Shown here piece after piece: positions 52,309 to 61,800 of a stretch of 64,000 bases of DNA. The position numbers were made by a program, and so were the translations under genes. The notes under the pieces are model-generated. The model did no database searches. It saw nothing but the letters and a program-made list of their open reading frames with translations, and was not told the DNA's origin. The stretch covers positions 851,951-915,950 of the forward strand of contig JAIXQR010000007.1 in NCBI GenBank assembly GCA_027485645.1. Direction: 5' to 3'. The stretch is from a bacterium (lineage in GTDB: Bacteria; Armatimonadota; Fimbriimonadia; Fimbriimonadales; Fimbriimonadaceae). The number at the start of each line of letters is the position of its first letter. Within the stretch, counting starts at the first letter, position 1.

Positions 52309-53613
52309 ATGCGAAGGTTTACCGATACCATCGTGGCCCCATTTACCGGTCCCGGCCCGGCCGCCGTAACCGGATATCGCATCTCCGGCCCCGATGCCTG
52401 GTTTATCGGCTCAACCCTCGCCAAGAACCAACCCATCGAACATGAGCCGATGCGTGCCTATGTGCAAACCCTCATAACCGGCGAACTCGGTGTCCTGATC
52501 TTCTATCCCGAAGGCAAAAGCTACACCGGAGACCAAACCGTCGAACTCTTCGCTCACGGCTCCCCAGCTTCCCAACAACTCTTACTAAACGCCGCCGAAG
52601 AGAACGGTGCCCGAATCGCGAAGCCAGGCGAGTTCACGGAGCGCGCCTTCCTAAACGGCCGACTCGAACTCACCCAAGCCGAGGCCGTCGCCGAAATGAT
52701 CGCCGCCGAAACCCCAGAGTTCTTTGCCCTCGCTCGCGATAGTCACCAAGGCCGACTCCGATCCCGCGTGGCCGACCTGAGAGAAGCCTGCCTCGATCTC
52801 CTCGCAAAGGTCGAAGCCAGCACCGACTTCAGCGAAGAAATCGGCGACTTCGATTACGAAGCCGCATCCGCAAAGGTTCGTGAAATCAAGCCGATTCTAG
52901 ATCAGCTCCTCGCCGATGCCAAGCGATCCGAGATCGTCCGCCGAGGATTCCGCATCGCGATCGTCGGTCGACCAAACGTCGGCAAGTCTTCCCTCCTCAA
53001 CGCCCTAGTCAAGCGAGACCGCGCCATCGTAACTAACATCGCCGGCACGACCCGCGACACCCTCGAAGAATCGATCGACCTGCGCGGTCGAAAAGCCGTC
53101 TTCATCGATACCGCCGGCCTGCACGACACAACCGACGTTGTCGAGCTACTCGGAATAGAAAGAACCCGCCAAGAAATCGCCGGTGCCGATCTCACCATCC
53201 TCCTTTTCGACCTAGAAACCGGCTGGACCGACGAAGACCAAAAGTTCGCCCGCCAGTTCCGCGATGCCCTCATCGTCGGCAACAAGCTCGACCTTGCTAA
53301 ACCCGGTGCCGAAGTCGCAATCGGAATCTCCGCCTCTGAAGGTCTCGGCCTCGAGCGACTTCTAGATGTTATTGAACACAAGATGAGCGCGGCAACCCCC
53401 AAGACCCTCGTCAACGAACGCCACGCTGCCCTGCTCCAAGTCTTCGCCGCAAGCCTGCAAGAGCTCGAAACCGCTCTGCAAAGTCTCGTCCCGTCAGACC
53501 TGCTCTCCACCCTCTTAAGAGAGGGCATCCACATCCTCGGCCAAATCTCCGGAGAAACCGCTAGCCCCGACATGATCGACGAGATTTTCCGCCGATTCTG
53601 CATCGGCAAATGA
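52309..53613 (+). CDS. mnmE: tRNA uridine-5-carboxymethylaminomethyl GTPase MnmE
   Basis: With MnmG, modifies the wobble uridine of tRNAs. The 434-residue protein has the N-terminal TrmE domain (DTIVAPFTGPGPAAVTGYRI, RAFLNGRLELTQAEAVAEM), a helical domain, and a G domain inserted within it: P-loop GRPNVGKSSLLNALV, DTAGLHD, switch with TTRDTLE, and NKLDLA. It ends FCIGK, the conserved Cys-containing C-terminus. It is adjacent to grpE, 21 bp upstream. Start ATG with -10 box 10 nt before. Confidence 0.94.
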   Translation: MRRFTDTIVAPFTGPGPAAVTGYRISGPDAWFIGSTLAKNQPIEHEPMRAYVQTLITGELGVLIFYPEGKSYTGDQTVELFAHGSPASQQLLLNAAEENGARIAKPGEFTERAFLNGRLELTQAEAVAEMIAAETPEFFALARDSHQGRLRSRVADLREACLDLLAKVEASTDFSEEIGDFDYEAASAKVREIKPILDQLLADAKRSEIVRRGFRIAIVGRPNVGKSSLLNALVKRDRAIVTNIAGTTRDTLEESIDLRGRKAVFIDTAGLHDTTDVVELLGIERTRQEIAGADLTILLFDLETGWTDEDQKFARQFRDALIVGNKLDLAKPGAEVAIGISASEGLGLERLLDVIEHKMSAATPKTLVNERHAALLQVFAASLQELETALQSLVPSDLLSTLLREGIHILGQISGETASPDMIDEIFRRFCIGK

Positions 53614-53621
53614 TCCACCAG

Positions 53622-53627
53622 TAAACT
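53622..53627 (+). promoter_or_regulatory. -10 box of a leaderless promoter for grpE
   Basis: TAAACT, 7 nt before the ATG at 53635. Confidence 0.4.
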
Positions 53628-53634
53628 CTCACCC

Positions 53635-54195
53635 ATGAGCGAAGATCTTCGACCGGATTCTGACGAGACCACGGAAGCGACCCTTGACCAGGAAGTCAAC
53701 ATGGATCCAGGCCCAGATGAGGAGGTCATCCCTACCGACGACGCCGTAATCCAACAGCTTCAGATCGAAAAAGCCGAGCTGCACGATCAGCTCCTGCGCC
53801 TGCAGGCCGAATTCATCAACTATCGCCGCCTGCAAGAAACCCGCATTGCCCAAGATCGAAAGTTCGCCACCGAGCGACTCGTCCGCGAACTCCTGCCCGT
53901 CCTCGACAACTTCGAGCGCACCGTCCGCCACCTCTCCGCCGGAACCCCGGTTCAGCAAATGATCGACGGAATCCAAGCCGTCGAAAAGCAGTTCATGTCC
54001 GTGCTCCAGGGCCAGGGCGTCAGCCGAATCGCCAGCATCGGCGAAAGCTTCAACCCCGAAATCCACGAAGCCATCGGCATTGTGGAATCGAACGAGCACG
54101 AAGAAGGCACCGTGCTAGAAGAAGTCGAAGCCGGCTTCCGCATCGCCGAACGCATCATCCGCCCCGCCCGAGTAAAGGTGTCAAAAACGGTATGA
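53635..54195 (+). CDS. grpE: Nucleotide exchange factor GrpE
   Basis: The 186-residue DnaK exchange factor. The acidic N-terminal tail (EDLRPDSDETTEATLDQEVN) is followed by the long dimerising helix (QIEKAELHDQLLRLQAEFIN, NYRRLQETRIAQ), then the C-terminal beta domain, including a short motif FNPEIHEAIGIVESNEHEEG. The stop overlaps the glmM start as ATGA. dnaK and dnaJ are not adjacent. Confidence 0.93.
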   Translation: MSEDLRPDSDETTEATLDQEVNMDPGPDEEVIPTDDAVIQQLQIEKAELHDQLLRLQAEFINYRRLQETRIAQDRKFATERLVRELLPVLDNFERTVRHLSAGTPVQQMIDGIQAVEKQFMSVLQGQGVSRIASIGESFNPEIHEAIGIVESNEHEEGTVLEEVEAGFRIAERIIRPARVKVSKTV

Positions 54196-55568
54196 GCCGC
54201 AAACACTTCGGCACCGACGGCGTCCGCGGCGTCGCCAACCTCAAACTCACCCCCGAACTCGCGTTCCAACTCGGACTAGGCGCTGCGCGCTGGCTCCAAG
54301 CAACCGGCCAACCCATGCAAGCCGTGATCGGTCGCGACACCCGGCGGTCCGGCCCAATGCTCGCCGCCGCCATCTCGGCTGGCCTCGCCTCCGAAGGCGT
54401 AACTGTCACCGACATCGGCGTCGCTCCAACCCCCACCATCTCCTTTCTCGCCCGCACCCGCGAGTACGGACTCGGCGTCGTTGTCTCCGCATCCCACAAT
54501 CCGGCCCCCGATAACGGCATCAAGTTCTTTGGCCACGACGGCAAAAAGCTGCCCGACGATGCCGAAATCGCCATCGAAGCCGGCATGACCGGCGACTCAA
54601 CTCGCCCAACCGGCGGCACCATCGGCTGGATCGGGTTCGACGCATCCGGCGTTGAGGCGTATCTCCAGTTCCTCGAAGCCCAGGTCCCCGAGCGACTTGA
54701 TGGCCTCAAAGTCGTCCTCGATGCCGCCAACGGCGCGGGCTATGAACTCGCTCCCCAAATCCTCCGCCGCCTCGGCGCGGAAGTCGTGACCATCGGCATC
54801 GATCCTGGCGATGGAACCACCATCAACGCCCAGGGCGGAGCGACCAAGCCCCAAACCGTCCAGTCCGCAACCGTCGAGCATGGAGCCGAGTTCGGAATCG
54901 CCCTCGATGGCGACGCCGACCGCGCCGTCTTCAGCGATTCCCTTGGCCGCCTCATCAACGGCGACCGAACCATGGCGATGTGGGCCCGCCAGGCGCAGCT
55001 TGACGGCGAGCTGAACCCAAGCGTCGTAGTCGGAACCGTGATGTCAAACATGGGCTTCGAGACCTATCTCACCGAAAACGGCATCCAGCTCGACCGCGCC
55101 AAGGTCGGCGATAAGTACGTTGCCCAGCAAATCACCGCCACCGGCGCCCGCATCGGCGGCGAGCAAAGCGGCCACGTCATCTTCCCCGAACTCGCCCCCA
55201 CCGGAGACGGCCTGCAAACCATGCTGCAAACCCTCCGCGTCCTCAAACGCTCCGGCCGCCCCTCCCGCGAAATCTTCGACGACTTCGCCAACTGGCCCCA
55301 GCTGCTGATCAACATCGCCGTGGAAAGCAAAGATGGCTGGGAAGACCTCCTCGCCGCCGACCTTGCCACCGCCGAAGAAAAGCTAACCGGCCGAGGACGA
55401 GTCAACGTCCGCCCCAGCGGCACCCAACCCATGATCCGCGTCATGGTAGAAGCCGACGAAATCTCGCTCAGAGACGAACTTGCCACCCTTTTGGCCGACC
55501 GGCTAGTCTCCGGTCTAAACGGCCACATCGAAGGCAAAGTAGACCTAACTCACGAACTAGGCGACTAG
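54192..55568 (+). CDS. glmM: Phosphoglucosamine mutase
   Basis: Converts glucosamine-6-phosphate to glucosamine-1-phosphate for peptidoglycan synthesis. The 458-residue protein has the N-terminal FGTDGVRGVAN motif, the phosphoserine active site SASHNPAPDNGIKFF (Ser101), the metal loop ALDGDADRAVFSD, the sugar-binding GGEQSGHVIF and the C-terminal VRPSGTQPMIRVMVE phosphate site. It starts inside the grpE stop codon (ATGA). Downstream are two REP-like repeats, the second interrupted by an IS110 element. Confidence 0.95.
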   Translation: MSRKHFGTDGVRGVANLKLTPELAFQLGLGAARWLQATGQPMQAVIGRDTRRSGPMLAAAISAGLASEGVTVTDIGVAPTPTISFLARTREYGLGVVVSASHNPAPDNGIKFFGHDGKKLPDDAEIAIEAGMTGDSTRPTGGTIGWIGFDASGVEAYLQFLEAQVPERLDGLKVVLDAANGAGYELAPQILRRLGAEVVTIGIDPGDGTTINAQGGATKPQTVQSATVEHGAEFGIALDGDADRAVFSDSLGRLINGDRTMAMWARQAQLDGELNPSVVVGTVMSNMGFETYLTENGIQLDRAKVGDKYVAQQITATGARIGGEQSGHVIFPELAPTGDGLQTMLQTLRVLKRSGRPSREIFDDFANWPQLLINIAVESKDGWEDLLAADLATAEEKLTGRGRVNVRPSGTQPMIRVMVEADEISLRDELATLLADRLVSGLNGHIEGKVDLTHELGD

Positions 55569-55579
55569 CGCAACGCTTG

Positions 55580-55646
55580 AACCCCCTCTCCATTCCGATG
55601 GAGAGGGGGCAGGGGGTGAGGTAGCCGCCCAGCCAAAATCCGCGCG
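55580..55646. repeat. REP-like palindromic repeat, copy 1
   Basis: A 12-bp stem, CCCCCTCTCCAT paired with its complement around a TCCG loop (55582-55609), then a G-rich tail AGGGGGTGAGG and GCCGCCCAGCCAAAAT. The hairpin follows glmM but lacks a U-run. Confidence 0.7.
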
Positions 55647-55672
55647 AACCCCATCGCCACCCCGATGGAGAG
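55647..55672. repeat. REP-like repeat, copy 2, left part
   Basis: Starts AACCCCATCGCCACCCCGAT and ends at GATGGAGAG; it continues at 56863 beyond the IS110 element, which split it. Confidence 0.65.
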
Positions 55673-55683
55673 ATACCGTGTTG

Positions 55684-56631
55684 TCAGCTGGCTGTCAAGC
55701 CTTGCTGACAATCGAATGGCACTCCTCCTTTGAGTACTCCGTAGGCGACCCGGATCAGTTTGTGCATCACGGCAACGAGCGCTGAGCGTTTCGCCTTCCG
55801 CTGAGCCAAGAGCCGTTCATAAAAGGCTTGAAACGGACCGCTGAACCGGATCGCAGCGACTGCCGCCATGTACAGAGCCTTTCGAAGTGGGCGACAACCT
55901 TGCCGCGAGAGCTTCCCAGATCCCGTAAGGCTCGTTCCGGAATGCCGCAAGGATGGACAAAGACCCGCAAAGGCCGCAACCTTCTTTGCAGAGGCAAATC
56001 GCCGTACGTCACGCACCTCGGCGAGAATGGACCAAGCAGTCACTGCACCAATTCCAGGAATAGAAGTCAGCAGCTCGCAAGCTCGTCCGAGAGCCTCATC
56101 AGATTTGAGAACGCGCACAATCTCGCGCTCAACTTGGTCAATCTGCTCATCCAAAAACGCTGCCTGGGCGGCCAACAATGACCCCTCGAACCCGTTCACC
56201 GCAGGATCACTCAGCCGGTTTTTGCTCTGCACGCGCTGGGCAACCAAGTCACTTCGCAAGCGAACAAGGCGACACAAATTCAACTCAGCATCCGTCGGAG
56301 GCACGAACAACTCCAACTCGTGAGTGCGGCCGAATTCCGCTAGCACCTGAGCGTCAACTTTGTCTGTTTTGTTACGAAGGCCAAGCGACTTCGCGTAATA
56401 ACAGGGCCGCGCTGGATTCACCACCGCCACCTTGAAATCTTGAGAATGAAGATAACAAGCAAGTCCCAAATGGTACGTGCCGGTCGCCTCCATCACAACA
56501 AGACTGGCCGCTTTGCAGTACTTCGCAACCTGACGATAACCATGAAGGTCGTTAGCAAACGAACGAGTCTTGCCAGCTACACAAACGTCAACCGTTGCCT
56601 TCGAAATATCGATTCCAGCAATAATATTCAT
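55684..56631 (-). CDS. IS110 family transposase (recombinase)
   Basis: A 315-residue DEDD-type recombinase. The N-terminal RuvC-like domain has IAGIDISKATVDVCVAG (Asp), VVMEATGTYHLGLA (Glu) and KTDKVDAQVLAEF (Asp-Asp). The C-terminal Transposase_20 domain has LTSIPGIGAVTAWSILAEV and the catalytic serine region GTSLTGSGKLSRQGCRPLRK with RKALYMAA. The ATG at 56631 is used, preceded by GGAGGGAG; longer in-frame starts would cover the bridge RNA. The reading frame is intact, so the element may be active. Confidence 0.93.
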   Translation of the reverse strand: MNIIAGIDISKATVDVCVAGKTRSFANDLHGYRQVAKYCKAASLVVMEATGTYHLGLACYLHSQDFKVAVVNPARPCYYAKSLGLRNKTDKVDAQVLAEFGRTHELELFVPPTDAELNLCRLVRLRSDLVAQRVQSKNRLSDPAVNGFEGSLLAAQAAFLDEQIDQVEREIVRVLKSDEALGRACELLTSIPGIGAVTAWSILAEVRDVRRFASAKKVAAFAGLCPSLRHSGTSLTGSGKLSRQGCRPLRKALYMAAVAAIRFSGPFQAFYERLLAQRKAKRSALVAVMHKLIRVAYGVLKGGVPFDCQQGLTAS

Positions 56632-56644
56632 GGATGGTTTCTCC

Positions 56645-56815
56645 CTCCACCTCGACCTTGTGAATACGGGCTCATCCCCTTGCACGACCTTGCCAATCAA
56701 GGGAACGCACAAATTTGGGAGGCCCAAGATACCGTCCGAGGTTAGAGAGCCATCCGACTCCCCACAATCTCTCCAGCAGGCTCAAAGCCTAGGGGCAGGG
56801 GCGTGATTCGTGAGA
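56645..56815 (-). ncRNA. IS110 bridge RNA (candidate)
   Basis: A roughly 170-nt region upstream of the recombinase folds into two loops. Target loop: guide CCCTGCCCCT (plus strand 56791-56800), hairpin AGGCT/AGCCT (56778-56790), then TGGAGAG (56769-56775), which are identical and complementary, respectively, to the two sides of the real insertion site. Donor loop: ACCTCG/CGAGGT outer stem (56737-56742, 56649-56654) and ACGGTATCTTG (56725-56735), which equals the joined ends of the excised element across its CT core; ACAAG (56657-56661) is a weaker right-donor match. The order matches the published IS621 bridge RNA. Confidence 0.75.
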
Positions 56816-56862
56816 GCCGGATGCCTCAGCCAAGTAAATCCCGATTCACTTGGCACATACAA

Positions 56863-56902
56863 GGGGCAGGGGGTGAGGACCCGCCCAGCCAAAATTGCGC
56901 CG
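56863..56902. repeat. REP-like repeat, copy 2, right part
   Basis: Begins GGGGCAGGGGGTGAGG after the IS110 end and continues CCCGCCCAGCCAAAATTGCG, the counterpart of copy 1 at 55605-55646. Confidence 0.65.
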
Positions 56903-56961
56903 CATATTTATGGTTTGAGACATGCTTTCAAGATAAGTCGCAAGGTAAAAATGCGTGGACC

Positions 56962-57918
56962 ATGACTGCTGCACTTGCGATCCTTTTGGGATTTCAGATC
57001 TCAAATTCGGCCGCCTCCGCGGCCCCCGTTGAACTCTCGCGGATGCCGACGAAGGTCATTGAAGGTGTGTCGCCGGTCAGTTGGAGTTGGGACAGCAAGT
57101 TCTTAGTCCTGACCGCACCGGTTGCCCCCAAAGGACGGGCGGGAGTTCGTCGAGCTTTGGGCCTAGGTGAGGACCTCCCTTTCCCCTATCCGCGCCGACT
57201 CCTTCGCTACGGATTGGACTCCGATACGCTTGAGGAGGTAATCACGGTCAAAGAAGACTTTCGGATTGAAGACGTGGCCTGGGTCGGGCCCGGAGCCGAT
57301 TTGCTTTTTGTCGCCTCGTCAATCAACAAGGAATCCTCAAGCGTATTTTTTGCGCCGAAAGGTCAACCTGCCCGCGTCGTCGCGCAATCCGATTCGGCAA
57401 CGCTCATTACCTTCGCAACCTCAAAGCAAGTTCCGAGAGCCTTGATCTGTCTGAGCGGGCAAAAGAACGCACCTAAATTGCTCCTAGTCACCGCTAACGC
57501 GACCACCGATATTCCGGACGTACCGGAAAACCTCCGTGTCTGTTCGGTCGGGAATACAGACTCCGATCGTTTTGCAACGTTTGTTGGCGTCGAGCAGCCG
57601 ATTGGCCAAGGGCAATCCCGCCTCTTCGGCGTCGACTTGGCGTCCGGAAAACTGGTTCCCATCGAAAGCGTTCCGAAAGAACCAACGGCGAGTAAACCAA
57701 AACTCGTCGAATTCACCCTTCGAAGCGCCGAGGCACCGAATGCAAACTTTGCGGGCTACGATCTGCTCGCCAAAACCCCCGATAAGAAGCTGGAACTGCT
57801 CACACGCCAGGTGGTTGATACAAAGGACAGTCCCGACGGCCTCAAGACCGCCGCGAGAATGCTTGAGTTTTGTCAGATCTTCGAATTCGTTTTGAGCAAG
57901 AAGCGAGCGAGCAAGTAA
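56962..57918 (+). CDS. Secreted beta-propeller-like protein
   Basis: A 318-residue exported protein with signal peptide MTAALAILLGFQISNSAASA. The body has repeated strand pairs and hydrophobic turn motifs (SPVSWSWDSKFLVLTAPV; WVGPGADLLFVASSI; GQPARVVAQSDSATLITFAT; SRLFGVDLASGKLVPIE) reminiscent of a WD40/PD40-type propeller, with few Cys. No active site is seen. The ATG at 56962 is used; 53 codons of upstream open frame would cover the IS and REP repeat. Function unknown; a host gene adjoining the IS110. Confidence 0.6.
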   Translation: MTAALAILLGFQISNSAASAAPVELSRMPTKVIEGVSPVSWSWDSKFLVLTAPVAPKGRAGVRRALGLGEDLPFPYPRRLLRYGLDSDTLEEVITVKEDFRIEDVAWVGPGADLLFVASSINKESSSVFFAPKGQPARVVAQSDSATLITFATSKQVPRALICLSGQKNAPKLLLVTANATTDIPDVPENLRVCSVGNTDSDRFATFVGVEQPIGQGQSRLFGVDLASGKLVPIESVPKEPTASKPKLVEFTLRSAEAPNANFAGYDLLAKTPDKKLELLTRQVVDTKDSPDGLKTAARMLEFCQIFEFVLSKKRASK

Positions 57919-58434
57919 GTGGGGTGTCTGGGGAGGCAATCCGGGAACACACTACGCTTCCTGTTGGGCTGCATTTGTAATCAAACGCCCATGAAGACCG
58001 AGAGATCCCTACTTTCCTCTCCCACCACCGCAGCGGCTCGGCCCAGATTTGAAACCGGCACTAGATTGCAAACACGTAAGCTACCAACAAATGCCAAGAC
58101 AAATGGCGGGGCATTGTCTTTTTGGAATTTGGTTGATCGAGTCCCATAGCTCAACCGTCTCTGGTGAGTTTTCTAGCCATTAGGCTAAACTAAATGAAAG
58201 AAATCCAAGACTATGTAGTTATTCATTTCAAACACCAACCTTTCTCACTTTTCAGCCGTAATCTCTAACGGGCATCAAGCATTTAATGGCACTATCCCAT
58301 TCTACTATATGCCAATATATCTCTTTGCAATCATCGTAAAAACGAGGTTTGTAAACATTGACATCCTCAGAGGCAAAAATCCGCACTAGCCTGTTGATCA
58401 ACCTATCACGGTTCAGCTAGCTTTTACGAGCATT
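57919..58434. other. 516-bp A/T-rich gap with a small gene remnant
   Basis: No full gene is supported. It is more A/T-rich than the flanks. A minus-strand open frame of about 55 codons at 58252-58416 has protein-like composition; the rest shows nothing recognised. Confidence 0.5.
58252..58416 (-). pseudogene. Small open frame, possible immunity-gene remnant
   Basis: An open frame of 55 codons without a clear ATG (a TTG start at 58401 would give 49 residues). Its product has an aromatic-rich stretch DVNVYKPRFYDDCKEIYWHI followed by EWDSAIKC, typical of a real protein end. It lies just after the Rhs-associated membrane gene and could be the tail of another small immunity-type gene. Evidence is compositional only. 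Confidence 0.3.
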
Positions 58435-58857
58435 TTAGAGTTGAAGACGTTGCAATACTTTAATCATTAAAATGCAGAGCATTAAAAATGAAAAATACAT
58501 CATAACCGCCGAAGCGATTGACAGTTCAATTTTCACAAGCTGAGAAAGCAATATCGTTAAGGCACTACTGAAAATTGGGACGAATGTTCTGTATCCACTA
58601 CTGACATTCAAATCAACAATGCCAATGCGAGCAACACAAAACGCTACTGCAACAAAGCATACTGCAATTACAGGCGGCACATGACCTGTCGGTGAATGCC
58701 GATATGAATCTTCGATGAAGTCGTCCAAGGTATAGTTATCCTTTCCAATAGCTAGCCAAAGGATCGCCGTGAAAACATAGAAGGGGTCAGAAATCACGAG
58801 ACACAGAAGTGTCGCACAGATAAAGAAACTGCTATTTCTTCGAAGGAGTCTCGACAT
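58435..58857 (-). CDS. Four-helix membrane protein, candidate immunity protein of the Rhs protease
   Basis: A 140-residue protein with about four membrane helices (SSFFICATLLCLVISDPFYV; PVIAVCFVAVAFCVAR; TFVPIFSSALTILLSQ; AVMMYFSFLMLCILMI). Its ATG follows the Rhs stop directly (TAA then ATG), so it is the immediate downstream neighbour of the toxin-like tip, the place where Rhs immunity genes normally lie. It is more A/T-rich than the genome. No family is recognised; immunity is inferred from position. Confidence 0.55.
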   Translation of the reverse strand: MSRLLRRNSSFFICATLLCLVISDPFYVFTAILWLAIGKDNYTLDDFIEDSYRHSPTGHVPPVIAVCFVAVAFCVARIGIVDLNVSSGYRTFVPIFSSALTILLSQLVKIELSIASAVMMYFSFLMLCILMIKVLQRLQL

Positions 58858-61800
58858 TTAACGCTTTACGCCTTTACAAGGCTTTCTTTCGTCAATGCAC
58901 TTATAGGCTGGGGAGGAGTGGACCCACCCGAACAGGTGCATAAGTTCGTGAATTAATGTACACCACACTGCACCACACTCCTTGGAATCAAACGCAGGAG
59001 GACAAAGATAAATCTCGTTCTTACCTTTACCCTGGCCGCACTTAGTCCGCCCAAAACCCTGACAGTAGCCGTTCCAGCCGTCGGAGCAAATAACGGTTCT
59101 AGTCTTGGCAGACCCGGAGCAGAAATTATCGAAGTATTCTGGTGTAGGTGTACCCCCGCACTGAGGTTCAAGACTTTCGTTAGTAAAACAATCTTTCACG
59201 AATTGCAGAGAGTACTTGCAGAATCGGTCGAGTGAGTTATTGATTTCCGTTTTTCTCGCTGCACTACACCCTACGAATGCAATTGGATACAATCCCGAGT
59301 AGTCGATCGAAGCTACGGGCCGACCGTTGGAGTAGGTAAAGCTGGGTTCGACTGGCCAAAGAGGATCTACTGTATACCATCGGGCCGTAATTGGATCAAG
59401 CGCCCTTGCCCGGACGTAAAGTCGTCGCGAAGAATCGAAGTGGTAACCCCAAGTACCCACGTACCCCCAAGAAGTATCGTTCACTCCAACCGAGTCCCGA
59501 ATCTCTCCATAAGGCCAGTATGCCGCGTCATAAACCTCGTTACCGCTTGCATCCAGTACCTTTACGACCGAACCAAGAGGGTCCGGCACCAGCAGGGACT
59601 CGCTACCGCCTGTCTCAGAATCCAAAATCTGCGCGTGGACGGTACTGAAAGTAGTCACATTGCTTGGAGTCCGGGATTGTAGATAGTCGCTACCGTCCCA
59701 AACGAAGGTCGTCCGTGTTCCGCCAACCTCCAAGAACCGACGCATGCCATCGGCCCAATATGCCAGCGTAGACCGAGCCCCGCCCGGATCAATTGCCGTG
59801 CGCATCCGGTTCTCGTAGTCATAAGCAAAAGTAGTCCGAGTCCCACCTGCATTCACCGCCGTCTGGTTTCCATTGGCATCAAAGGTGTAAGTAGAAACCA
59901 CCGCCCCCTCAACCGAAGTCACCAACCGCGACCCGGCATTGTAAGTCATCGTAATCGGGCTAGACCCCTGCTGACTCTTCACCGTAATGTTCCCGACCGC
60001 GTCCATCGTGAAGGTCGCAAAAGCGCCGGCAACCTGTTGCCCCGTGAGCCGGTCCGCCGAGTCATATGTATAAGACGTCAGAACCGCGTCTCGGAGTTGA
60101 GAGACTTTTCGACCCGCCGAATCATAGGCATCAACGATTGTAAGAATCGGAGATCCCCCGACCCGCTCGACCTGCGTCACCACCCGGCTCAGCGCATCGT
60201 AAGCCGTCAACCGGTCACCGGTTCCATAGTTCACCGTCGTTCGACGAGAATCCGCATCGTAGCTGAAAGTGTAAACCCGGCTCTCTGTGCTCACAAAGCT
60301 CGCCACCCGGTTCAGCGCATCGTAGCTGTAAGTGTGCCGCCCGTCGCTGGTGTCACGCAGTAATGTCCGGTTTCCAACCTGGTCATAAGTGTTCGTATAC
60401 CGAATATTGCCCGAAAGCCTAACTACATCTACTTCATTTCTAGCCGTGTAGCTAACGATCTGGTCGCTGCCCGACAGGTACAACGTGGTCGTCAGATTCC
60501 CAACCGGATCGTACTGTAGGGTCATTCTCGTGTTGTCCGGGTAAAGAATCCCGGTCTGCTGACCTGCAGCATCATAAGTTATCGTCTTCAGCCACCCATT
60601 GGCGTCCAGCATCGTCACCGGCCGACCGGCGGCATCGTAGCTCGTTGTCGCAAAAGCACCCACCTCATTCTGAATAGATCGCGGCCGCCCGACTGGATCA
60701 TAGGCAAAGGTAATCCGGTTACCCCGAGCATCCTGCCGACCCGTCTCCTGTCCCGCAAGATCGTATGAGAAGGTCGTGCGATACCCAAGCGGATCCACCT
60801 CTGCCAGCACCCGGTCGCTCGTCGGCGAATAAATCGTCGTAGATACAAACCCAAGCGGGTTCTTCACCGTCTCCTGGTTACCGTTAGCATCATAAGTAAA
60901 CGAAGTCCGGTTCCCCAGCGCATCCACCATAGCCTCGACTTGACCGGCGAAGTCGTAGATCGTTGTTCTGATGAAGCCAAGGCTGGAAATCATCGAGACC
61001 TGACGACCGACGCTGTCATAGCTGTAAGATGTTCGGTTGTTCAGCGCGTCGATGCTAGCAATCAGATCCCGCGCGTTGTACACACTCGTTGTCCGGTTTC
61101 CGCGGGCATCTTCAACTGCCCATGGACGGCCTGCGTCGTCATAGATGGTGGTCGTGCGGTACCCGAGAGCATCAATCGTCGCCACAACTCGCTTGGCGAT
61201 GTCGTACTGCGTTGTGGTGATGAAGCCACGGGCGTTCATTACCGTCACCGGGTAGCCCATGTTATCGTAAGACGTGGTGGTCTTGAAACCGAGCGCATTC
61301 TCAACAACGGTTCTGCGCTCGAACCGACCGTAACTGTAAGTCGTCCGGTTGTTGAGCGGGTCCACAACCGCCTGAAGCAAACAACCATCGTAAATGTAGG
61401 TCGTGACTTCATTTAGCGCGTTCGTGATCGTCACCACGTGGTTAGCGGCGTCATAGCCGTAACTAGTGACACGTCCAATTGGATCAATCGTCGCAATCAC
61501 CCGGCTGAGCGAGTCGTAAACGTTGGTCATCATCGCGCCATCGGCCATCATTTGAGTCACCAAGTTGCCAATCGCGTCGTAGCTGAAGGTTGTGGTCAGT
61601 CCTCTTGGGTCGGTGCTTGTTTTCAGCAATCCGTCCGAGTCGTAAGTAAAGCTGGATACGCGGCCGAGCGGATCGGTCACACGGATCACGCGTCGGGTTG
61701 AGCCTGTGCCTTCATAGGCATAAGTTGTGACCGCGCCATTGGCCTCAATCAGGGTAGTAACATTCCCAAAGGAGTCGTACTGGAAGGTCGTGCGGTTTCC

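Larger units (their letters stand above)
55671..56861 (-). mobile_element. IS110 family insertion sequence in a REP-like repeat
   Basis: About 1.19 kb, with no terminal inverted repeats and no target duplication beyond a CT core dinucleotide (AG on the plus strand at both edges), as expected for IS110. It contains one transposase gene and a 230-bp non-coding left end upstream of it, while the right end is only about 10 bp. The two flanks read as one interrupted repeat. The left end has an 11-bp hairpin with one mismatch at 56830-56853. Confidence 0.85.

Noticed and set aside
57919..58149. 76-codon plus-strand frame after the secreted propeller gene
   Set aside because: No ribosome site, promoter or recognisable protein features.
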